Of a DNA stretch of 30,289 bases, positions 24,732 to 30,289 are shown piece after piece (the first letter of the stretch is position 1; each line of letters starts with the position of its first letter). The notes below the pieces were generated by a model. It was not told the origin of the DNA and made no database searches. It was given only the letters and a program-made list of their open reading frames with translations. The position numbers and the translations under genes were made by a program. Origin of the DNA: RGIG5612 sp045598285 (lineage in GTDB: Bacteria; Bacillota; Clostridia; Lachnospirales; Lachnospiraceae). The DNA is taken from NCBI GenBank assembly GCA_045598285.1, contig JAZLLU010000013.1:1-30289 (forward strand), given 5' to 3'.

Positions 24732-26828
24732 TTATTTTGCATCCTTAATGCTGAATGATACTCTGCCCATCTTATCTGGACCCATGCATTTAGCTTTAAC
24801 AACGTCGCCAAGTGTAAGTACGTCCTCAACATGATTAATTCTTTCAGGAGCAACTTTAGAAATGTGAACCATTCCTTCTTTTCCTGGTGCGAACTCTAAG
24901 AATGCACCGAAATCTTTAATTGAAACAACTTTGCCTTCGTAGATTTTTCCTTCTTCGAAGTCAGAAACGATTGTATCAATAATTTGACGTGCTTCTTCTA
25001 ACTTATCTTTTTCAACACCGCAAATTGATACAAGACCTTCATCGTTGATATCAATTTTAACGTTTGTTCTTGCGATAATTTCGTTAATAACTTTTCCTTG
25101 TTTACCAACAACATCACCAATCTTCTCTGGATCGATTTGCATACTAACAATCTTAGGTGCATATTTGCCAACTTCTTTTCTCGGTTCAGCGATTACAGGA
25201 AGCATTACTTCGTGAAGAATATAAGTTCTTGCTTTCTTTGTCTTAGCAATAGCTTCTTCAATGATAGCTCTTGTTAATCCATGAATCTTAATATCCATTT
25301 GGATAGCTGTGATACCTACGTCTGTACCAGCAACCTTAAAGTCCATATCTCCGAAGAAGTCTTCAAGGCCTTGGATATCTGTAAGTACTAAGTAGTCATC
25401 ATCCGTTTCGCCTGTAACAAGTCCACATGAAATACCTGCAACTGGTCTCTTAATTGGAACGCCTGCTGCCATAAGTGAAAGTGTTGAAGCACAAACTGAT
25501 GCCTGGCTAGTTGAGCCGTTACTTTCAAATGTTTCTGAAACGAGACGAAGTGCATAAGGGAATTCACTCTCATCTGGAATTACTGGAAGAAGAGCTCTTT
25601 CTGCTAACGCACCATGACCAATTTCTCTACGCCCTGGACTTCTATTAGGTTTTGCTTCACCTACTGAATATCCTGGGAAGTTATATTGGTGCATATATCT
25701 CTTTGACGTAAAATGTGCATCAAGACCATCAATCTTTTGAGCTTCGCTTAATGGTCCTAACGTTGTTGTTGTAAGGATTTGTGTTTGTCCACGTGTGAAC
25801 ATACCCGAACCATGTGTTCTAGGCAAAATATCAATCTCAGCTGAAAGTGGTCTTATTTGGTCAATTTCACGGCCGTCTGGACGCTTGTGGTCTTTTAAGA
25901 TCATCTTACGAACTGTCTTCTTTTGATATGCATAAACAGCTTCGTCAATAATTGGAAGCCAATCTTCATGCTCTTCTGCAAAGCTTTCAGCCAATTTTTC
26001 TTTGATTGCGCTTATGTTTGCATCACGAACTTGTTTCTCATCTGCAAATACTGCTTCTTCCATTGCAAGCGGTGGAACGATTTCCATGATAGCCGCTGTA
26101 ACTTCTTCTGGCACTACATGACTTTCATATTCATGTTTTTCTTTTCCTACTTCATCAATAACTTTCTTGAAGAACTCGTTGATTTGCCCGTTAAGTTCAT
26201 GTGCTGCAAAGATTGCTTCAATCATTTTATCTTCTGGAACTTCATTAGCTCCTGCTTCAATCATAATGACTTTTTCTGATGTTGAAGCTACTGTAAGTGT
26301 AAGGTCAGTAACTTGTTTTTGTTCCTCTGTTGGATTAAAAACAAATTCGCCATTTACAAGGCCAACCTGTGTCATAGCAACTGGGCCATCGAATGGGATA
26401 TCTGAGATACATGTTGCGATTGCGCTTCCTAACATTGCTGTAAGTTCTGGTGAGCAATCTGGATCAACACAAAGTACTAAGTTATTAAGTACAACGTCGT
26501 TTCTATAATCCTTAGGGAATAATGGACGCATTGGTCTATCGATAACACGACTAGTTAAAATAGCGTTATCGCTAGGACGACCTTCACGTCTTGTAAATCC
26601 TCCAGGGATTTTGCCTACTGAATACATCTTTTCTTCGAAGTCTACACTAAGTGGAAAGAAATCGATGCCGTCACGTGGCTTCTCGCTAGCAGTTGCTGTT
26701 GAAAGTACAACTGTGTCGCCATAATGAATAAGAACAGCTCCGTTTGCCTGTGCTGATACTCTTCCGATATCAAGGCGAAGTGTTCTTCCTGCAAGTTCCA
26801 TTTCAAATTGTTTAAATTCTTTACTCAT
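24732..26828 (-). CDS. pnp: Polyribonucleotide nucleotidyltransferase
   Basis: 698 residues, the normal length. This 3'-to-5' phosphorolytic exonuclease degrades RNA and can add tails. Two RNase PH domains lie at about 10-230 and 310-540 (RDGIDFFPLSVDFEEKMY and FTRGQTQILTTTTLG are typical stretches). An alpha-helical linker separates them. The KH domain carries the GKQG loop (about 575), and the S1 domain (about 622-690) has GAFLEFAPGKEGMVHIS. It follows rpsO by 103 bases, an arrangement conserved across bacteria. The start has an AGAAGGAG site. Confidence 0.97.
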   Translation of the reverse strand: MSKEFKQFEMELAGRTLRLDIGRVSAQANGAVLIHYGDTVVLSTATASEKPRDGIDFFPLSVDFEEKMYSVGKIPGGFTRREGRPSDNAILTSRVIDRPMRPLFPKDYRNDVVLNNLVLCVDPDCSPELTAMLGSAIATCISDIPFDGPVAMTQVGLVNGEFVFNPTEEQKQVTDLTLTVASTSEKVIMIEAGANEVPEDKMIEAIFAAHELNGQINEFFKKVIDEVGKEKHEYESHVVPEEVTAAIMEIVPPLAMEEAVFADEKQVRDANISAIKEKLAESFAEEHEDWLPIIDEAVYAYQKKTVRKMILKDHKRPDGREIDQIRPLSAEIDILPRTHGSGMFTRGQTQILTTTTLGPLSEAQKIDGLDAHFTSKRYMHQYNFPGYSVGEAKPNRSPGRREIGHGALAERALLPVIPDESEFPYALRLVSETFESNGSTSQASVCASTLSLMAAGVPIKRPVAGISCGLVTGETDDDYLVLTDIQGLEDFFGDMDFKVAGTDVGITAIQMDIKIHGLTRAIIEEAIAKTKKARTYILHEVMLPVIAEPRKEVGKYAPKIVSMQIDPEKIGDVVGKQGKVINEIIARTNVKIDINDEGLVSICGVEKDKLEEARQIIDTIVSDFEEGKIYEGKVVSIKDFGAFLEFAPGKEGMVHISKVAPERINHVEDVLTLGDVVKAKCMGPDKMGRVSFSIKDAK

Positions 26829-26884
26829 TTTTTCTCCTTCTACTTCTGGGCGGTATGCCCGATATTATATGTTTCCCTATATAA

Positions 26885-26920
26885 CAATAGACTTTAAGGA
26901 ATATCCCCTAAAGTCTATTG
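26885..26920 (-). promoter_or_regulatory. Stem-loop between rpsO and pnp
   Basis: CAATAGACTTTA pairs perfectly with TAAAGTCTATTG over 12 bp, extended by two G-C pairs past a one-base bulge. There is no T-run on the minus strand, so it is not a standard terminator. In E. coli an RNase III hairpin in this gap controls pnp; the same role here is inference. Confidence 0.55.
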
Positions 26921-26931
26921 GAACATACAAA

Positions 26932-27198
26932 TTATTTTCTAATACCAAGTTTTTCGATCAACTGACGATAAGATTCGATGTCTTTCTTCTTTAGATAATC
27001 AAGAAGTCCTCTTCTCTTACCTACCATTTTAAGAAGTCCTCTTCTTGAATGGTGATCTTTTTGATGGTCTTTAAGGTGTTCAGTTAATTCTTTTATTCTA
27101 TATGAAAGAATAGCTACCTGAACTTCTGTTGAACCTGTGTCAGTAGGAGTTTTTCCATACTCCTTAATAATTTGTTCTTTTACTTCTTTTGTAATCAT
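26932..27198 (-). CDS. rpsO: 30S ribosomal protein S15
   Basis: 88 residues, the standard S15 length. It binds the three-way junction of 16S rRNA helices 20-22 early in 30S assembly. TPTDTGSTEVQVAILSYRI (residues 17-35), the DHHSRRGLLKMVGKRR core and the RYRQLI-like end (SYRQLIEKLGIRK) match the family throughout. A strong AAGGAGG precedes the ATG. It is transcribed from a consensus promoter with a folded leader, and is followed by pnp. Confidence 0.98.
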   Translation of the reverse strand: MITKEVKEQIIKEYGKTPTDTGSTEVQVAILSYRIKELTEHLKDHQKDHHSRRGLLKMVGKRRGLLDYLKKKDIESYRQLIEKLGIRK

Positions 27199-27278
27199 TT
27201 TGTTTCCTCCTTATTTATAAACCGCCGAAATCTGAGAAGGGGTTGGAGTTGTCCGTCTTCTAGGATTTGGCTTACAAC
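27199..27278 (-). promoter_or_regulatory. Structured rpsO 5' leader, candidate S15 autoregulatory RNA
   Basis: On the minus strand the roughly 80-base leader can fold with an outer helix GCCAAATC/GATTTCGGC (plus positions 27264-27271 and 27224-27232, one bulged C) enclosing AGAAG/CTTCT. A competing pairing, GTTGT/ACAAC, is also possible. The fold sits directly before the ribosome binding site. S15 controls its own message through different leader folds in different bacteria, so such a role is likely, but the fold was drawn by eye. Confidence 0.5.
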
Positions 27279-27284
27279 CTGCAT

Positions 27285-27313
27285 ATATTAGCAACAAAAC
27301 CTTTATTTGTCAA
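27285..27313 (-). promoter_or_regulatory. Promoter of rpsO-pnp
   Basis: On the minus strand, a perfect -35 TTGACA (27308-27313), a 17-base spacer and -10 TAATAT (27285-27290), about 86 bases before the rpsO start. Confidence 0.75.
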
Positions 27314-27365
27314 TATTTGAATGTGTTCTGAAAAACATTCCTATTTTATAACACTTTAAAAATTG

Positions 27366-27501
27366 AAATTTGTCTAGCTTATTGGCGGTGGATTGGTGGA
27401 TAATCAAAGATAATCCACCAAACACACCGCCTCTGCTACTATCTCCCATTGCGTCGCCTGCCGGCGCCGCTTCGGCGTCACTTCGTTCCGCCTCCATATA
27501 T
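27366..27501 (+). repeat. Repeat copy C, short form lacking the usual tail
   Basis: It shares the start AATTTGTCTAGCT with copy B, then GGCGGTGGAT, GATAATCCAC, GCGTCGCCTG and CTCCATATAT in the same order. The middle is reduced to a small hairpin, TGGTGGAT/ATCCACCA, that closes the stem. Similarity stops right after CCATATAT (27501), where copies A and B continue into their AT-rich tail. The orientation is the same as copy B. It lies directly upstream of the rpsO promoter. Confidence 0.8.
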
Positions 27502-27622
27502 GAAAACTTAAAGAAAGGAGGTGGCACTCGAAAGAACATGTATTGTCAATCAAAGTTAGCCACCGTAAATAGCGAAGGACGGCGCGGGCCTACTTAGCCT
27601 TGGCGCCGTCAGCTTCGCGTTT
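27502..27622 (+). other. GC-rich hairpin block with a possible 19-codon reading frame
   Basis: Directly after copy C comes AAAGGAGGTG (27514-27523). Sixteen bases past the GGAGG, an ATG at 27538 opens a 19-codon frame ending at 27597. A long stem overlaps its end: GCGAAG-GACGGCGC (27572-27585) pairs with GCGCCGTC-AG-CTTCGC (27603-27618), 14 bp with a two-base bulge. GGTGGC and GCCACC can pair further out. It is much richer in G and C than its surroundings. There is no T-run, so it is not a plain terminator. It could be a structured RNA, the end of a mobile element, or a short peptide gene; I cannot decide. Confidence 0.4.
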
Positions 27623-27651
27623 CAATAACACATTCATTTCAATTTGAAAAG

Positions 27652-27844
27652 TTTTTGCCGTAAAATTATTAGTTTTGTACCCCTTCAAATTTTATTATTA
27701 TTTTTATTGTTATTTTTGCAGCCTTTTGTTCAACAAATTCAATCTCATCGTTGATTATTATGAACAATTTTATCCCTTTATTTTAAGCTTTTTTTGATTC
27801 GAAATTTCAGGGTGGGTACAAAAGTTGGCATATAACGGCAAAAA
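27652..27844. mobile_element. 193-bp MITE-like element with inverted ends
   Basis: The two ends (27652-27682 and 27814-27844) are inverted copies. Both read TTTTTGCCG, then 12 variable bases, then TTTTGTACCC, and agree at about 24 of 31 positions with equal spacing. The inside is AT-rich and has no reading frame, so any transposase would act from elsewhere. I find no clear target duplication; ATTCATT occurs on both sides (about 27632 and 27845), but the left one is off the edge. An insertion-sequence remnant is the other reading. Confidence 0.55.
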
Positions 27845-27858
27845 ATTCATTAGGAACG

Positions 27859-27889
27859 AAAAAGAACGACATTCTTTGTCGTCCTTTTT
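27859..27889 (-). terminator. Terminator after the ClC-associated membrane protein gene
   Basis: AAAAAGGACGAC/GTCGTTCTTTTT on the minus strand: a 12-bp stem with one G-T pair and a 7-base loop, with Ts on both strands. It lies about 57 bases after the stop codon and could work in both directions. Confidence 0.85.
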
Positions 27890-27945
27890 GTAAATTAAAA
27901 TCATATTTTATTAAAAATCTTTTTCAAAGAATCAAGTAATAATTA

Positions 27946-28572
27946 CTATAATTCCCTATTTAGTTTATATGCGTTAAATCTTGATTCATAAGCTGCAATC
28001 ATTAAGACGAAAGCCGCAAGTCCTAAATGCCAGCTAAGTGCTTCCAAAGTGCTTGCAAAATTCCCCTCGAAAACAACGCATTGAAAGCACATAGAAACAA
28101 TGCTGATAATTGCAATAACAATTACAAGGAGTTGATTTATGAAAACATTAACGCTACGGCTGTGATGATCACCATTGATAATGAAATGGTTCACAAATAA
28201 AGCTGCAAAAAGAATCATTGTAGCAATGCTCATATAAATATATCCACGTCCCCAAAAAGTGTTATATTGATTAAATATTTCTTTATCAAAAATTATATTG
28301 GCAACTACATAATTGACTTCATCGTAGAGATACCACATAAAAATGGCACCAAGAAGTCCTTTTTGCACATTCTTATTATGTCTTTTATACGCAAGAAAAA
28401 GTGCTGCAACACACAAAAAGAAAACTGTGTCAATAATAAATAAAGAATAAAGATTGCAAAGTAACTTAGCAACAATATTAACCGCATAAAGTAACAAAGT
28501 TGCAGCAACCGTAATATCAATAAAGCTCTCCTTTGCAAAAATAGTTGAAAAAGCGTCAATCATTTTTTTCAT
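27946..28572 (-). CDS. Unknown multi-pass membrane protein next to a ClC transporter
   Basis: 208 residues from the chosen start (MKKMIDAFSTIF), which follows AAAGGA. The frame is open 96 bases further upstream, but that would overlap the ClC gene and lacks a ribosome binding site. About six membrane helices can be seen, near residues 20-40, 44-60, 72-90, 112-132, 145-168 and 178-196. A cluster HHSR sits in a loop near residue 137, and YDEVNY near 82. I do not recognise the family. It begins 19 bases after the ClC gene and ends at a shared terminator, so the two are one transcript. A partner or an independent role are both open. Confidence 0.75.
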   Translation of the reverse strand: MKKMIDAFSTIFAKESFIDITVAATLLLYAVNIVAKLLCNLYSLFIIDTVFFLCVAALFLAYKRHNKNVQKGLLGAIFMWYLYDEVNYVVANIIFDKEIFNQYNTFWGRGYIYMSIATMILFAALFVNHFIINGDHHSRSVNVFINQLLVIVIAIISIVSMCFQCVVFEGNFASTLEALSWHLGLAAFVLMIAAYESRFNAYKLNREL

Positions 28573-28591
28573 AATGTTTTTCCTTTCATAT

Positions 28592-29914
28592 CTACTTCCA
28601 AGTATTTCTATTAATAAATAACGGACGAGATTTTGAGTATATAATTTTTTGACCTGAATAGATTCCATAATATCCTGATAGTCTGTAGCTTACTGCTGCA
28701 ACTATTAAAACTAATGGCAATCCTTTCAACCCAAAGAGTTCAAAGCAAAGGACTATTGATGTTATAGGGCAGTTCGTTACTGCGCAAAATACTCCACCCA
28801 TTCCTAAAGCTGCACCTACCGCCGCTGGTATTCCAATAAGTGGCCCAAAAAAGCATCCGAATGTTGCTCCTACAAATAATGTAGGAATAATTTCTCCACC
28901 CTTGTAACATGCAGCTAAGGTAATTGCCGTCATGACTGCCTTAATAATAAATGAATACCAATGTGCATTTCCTTCTAGGGCAGAAAAGATTACATTCATT
29001 CCCGCACCATTGTAATCAGTTGTTCCGATAGCTATTGTAATTATTACAATCAATAAACCGCCAACAACTGTTCTAAAATATGGATTTGGAATGATTTTTT
29101 TCATTAATCTAGCACTCTTTTTAAGAAGTATACAAAAGAGTGTACTAACTAGTGCACATGCAATTCCGAACAATATAGCTTTAAGTCCATAAAGCCAATT
29201 AAATTTTGGAAAGCTTACCTTGGGAAAAATTTCAGCAGAATATCCCATAAGTTTTGCAATAAGGCTAGCTGTTAAAGCTGAAATTGCACATGGTACGATT
29301 GCAGAATAATGTATGATGCCAATACTTACTACTTCCATAGCAAAGATTGTTGCGGTAAGTGGCGTTCCAAACATTGCGCTGAACGCTGCACTCATTCCGC
29401 AAAGAGTAAGTATTATTGTTTCTTTCTTTGGAAATTTTAAAAGGTGAGCGAAACTCGTACCCAAACTTCCACCTATTTGCAAAGCCGCACCTTCTCTGCC
29501 AGCTGATCCACCAAATAAATGTGTGATTGCTGTACCTACTGTAATAAGTGGTGTCATCTTTATTGGCAAATTTGTATCTGAAGAAATCGATTGAAAAACT
29601 CCATCAGTTCCAACCGGTTCGTCTGTCTTGAGAAGATGATAGAACAAAACTATTAAAAGACCACCAACAGGAAGTAAGAAAATAAGCCAACTGTGCTCTG
29701 TTCTAAACCCTGTTATTAAATTAATGAGCATCGCAAAAGCTGTCGAATATGCACCAACTCCCGCACCAATAACGATTGCAATAAGTATACTCAAAAAATA
29801 AGCAAAGAAGTCAAAGCCAACAGCTTTAAATCTTTCTTTACTAAATTCATGTTCCTGGTCCGCTTCACCTAAGAACTGTTCTTCAAATTCTTCTAATTCA
29901 TTCTTTTCATGCAT
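28592..29914 (-). CDS. ClC-type anion channel/antiporter, atypical filter motifs
   Basis: 440 residues from the chosen ATG. ClC proteins move chloride or related anions, often in exchange for protons. The gating-glutamate motif is clear: GGSAGREGAALQIGGSLG (about residues 127-144), which places the external glutamate. GMSAAFSAMFGTPL and GGEIIPTLFVGATFG are the other family stretches. The usual GSGIP serine motif is not visible; the matching region reads EPVGTDGVFQSI. GREG plus a changed serine motif recalls fluoride-exporting ClC-F proteins, but no fluoride riboswitch lies upstream, so fluoride is only a suggestion. A TTG 18 bases upstream keeps the frame open but lies upstream of the likely -10. 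Unusually, no ribosome binding site precedes the ATG. Confidence 0.87.
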   Translation of the reverse strand: MHEKNELEEFEEQFLGEADQEHEFSKERFKAVGFDFFAYFLSILIAIVIGAGVGAYSTAFAMLINLITGFRTEHSWLIFLLPVGGLLIVLFYHLLKTDEPVGTDGVFQSISSDTNLPIKMTPLITVGTAITHLFGGSAGREGAALQIGGSLGTSFAHLLKFPKKETIILTLCGMSAAFSAMFGTPLTATIFAMEVVSIGIIHYSAIVPCAISALTASLIAKLMGYSAEIFPKVSFPKFNWLYGLKAILFGIACALVSTLFCILLKKSARLMKKIIPNPYFRTVVGGLLIVIITIAIGTTDYNGAGMNVIFSALEGNAHWYSFIIKAVMTAITLAACYKGGEIIPTLFVGATFGCFFGPLIGIPAAVGAALGMGGVFCAVTNCPITSIVLCFELFGLKGLPLVLIVAAVSYRLSGYYGIYSGQKIIYSKSRPLFINRNTWK

Positions 29915-29920
29915 ATGTGT

Positions 29921-29926
29921 ATTGTA
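29921..29926 (-). promoter_or_regulatory. Probable extended -10 of the ClC gene
   Basis: TACAAT preceded by TGC on the minus strand, only 6 bases before the ATG at 29914. No good -35 is seen. If it is active, the message would begin at or next to the start codon. Confidence 0.45.
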
Positions 29927-29963
29927 GCACAATTAAAAAAAATATCACTACCCAACAACTTGC

Positions 29964-30239
29964 AATTTGTCTAGCTCTTAGGCCGTGGATGTGTGGATGA
30001 TCGGCGCTCAAAGTGGAAAGGACTTATGCAAACAAAGTTGTCCTCATCCTTCCCACTTTCTCGTAACCTCGCCGATAATCCACAAACCCACAGCCACTAC
30101 TACTACTATCTTCCTTTGCGTCGCCTTTGGCGCCGCTTCGCTGGCTAACGCCAGCTCCATATATTAATCAAAAATAAAATGTTTTGATAAAATTACCGAA
30201 AAAGGCACCATTGGTACCCGAAACTACATATTTTTAAGT
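29964..30239 (+). repeat. Repeat copy B, full form
   Basis: Starts with AATTTGTCTAGCT, shared with copy C. The core is one large imperfect hairpin: 29981-30006 pairs with 30070-30095 at 22 of 26 positions, and a second stem inside pairs GTCC/GGAC and the AAAGTGG/CCCACTTT segments. A GCTGGC/GCCAGC hairpin follows (about 30139-30154). The AT-rich tail ends with GGCACC-ATT-GGTACC (30204-30218) next to five As, which is a terminator-like signal on the minus strand reading into the window. The last 50 bases (30240-30289) show nothing I recognise, but they may still belong to the repeat because copy A is cut by the window edge. Confidence 0.9.
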
Positions 30240-30289
30240 AAAATCACCAAATTTATTCATTATGAAGATTTGTTAGATAAGTACCAAAT

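Noticed and set aside
27303..27597. Frames of 75-78 codons on both strands across repeat copy C
   Set aside because: They cross the repeat hairpin and, on the minus strand, the rpsO promoter; amino-acid composition is odd and no start site supports them. Only the 19-codon frame at 27538 has a ribosome-site-like sequence, and even that is doubtful.
29915..29963. Fluoride riboswitch before the ClC gene
   Set aside because: The gap before the gene is short, AT-rich and shows none of the conserved fluoride riboswitch core that I know.
29964..30095. DnaA-box-like TAATCCACA and TCATCCACA inside the repeats
   Set aside because: Each differs from the consensus by one base and both fall in the arms of the repeat hairpin, so the pairing explains them better than DnaA binding.
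1..30289. Composite transposon or integrative element spanning the window
   Set aside because: The flanking inverted repeats suggest it, but the cargo is core housekeeping genes and there is no transposase, integrase or target duplication.

Overview
This is an AT-rich chromosomal window from a low-GC Gram-positive anaerobe, most likely a member of class Clostridia (possibly Lachnospiraceae or a relative). The reasons are strong AAGGAGG-type ribosome binding sites, consensus TTGACA/TATAAT promoters, a sortase-type surface protein (KPETGD), the rpsO-pnp pair, a TrpB2-type tryptophan synthase beta chain and a topoisomerase pair of clostridial style. Species assignment is inference. Nearly every gene is on the minus strand; only trpB2 is on the plus strand. 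I see no tRNA, rRNA, CRISPR array or intact transposase.

Layout, left to right. 1-280 is a repeat copy (A). 396-2530 is a two-gene operon: an AGCS sodium/amino-acid symporter followed by a protein built from 11-residue amphipathic repeats. 2614-8846 is a six-gene run: glpK, tcdA, a long Xaa-Pro aminopeptidase, a DagK-type lipid kinase, lepB and an HD phosphohydrolase, with almost no spacing and a consensus promoter before glpK. The divergent trpB2 (9030-10397) meets cysK tail to tail, with an 8-base overlap. 10390-20293 is one tight eight-gene run: folA, trpS, a topoisomerase B/A pair (probably topo IV), asd, gltX, gtrA, cysK. 20501-22357 is a sortase-anchored surface protein with a G8 tract inside its best promoter. 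22552-23622 is a lone uroporphyrinogen-decarboxylase-like methyltransferase. 23684-24661 is lplA. 24732-27198 is rpsO-pnp, with a promoter and a structured 5' leader. 27199-27945 has no convincing gene but holds a shortened repeat copy (C), a GC-rich hairpin block, a 193-bp element with inverted ends, and a terminator. 27946-29914 is a ClC-type anion transporter followed by an unknown membrane protein. 29964-30239 is repeat copy B, inverted relative to A.

The genes are mostly housekeeping: nucleotide and folate metabolism, translation, DNA topology, RNA turnover, amino-acid supply, phospholipid and glycerol metabolism, and protein export. The least explained material is non-coding: a modular, self-complementary repeat family with three copies, two of which bracket the window in inverted orientation and carry inward-facing terminator-like tails; the intergenic mosaic next to rpsO; and the poly-G promoter tract. 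Both window ends lie in or just outside the repeat, which may simply mean that this is an assembly contig that broke at repeats.
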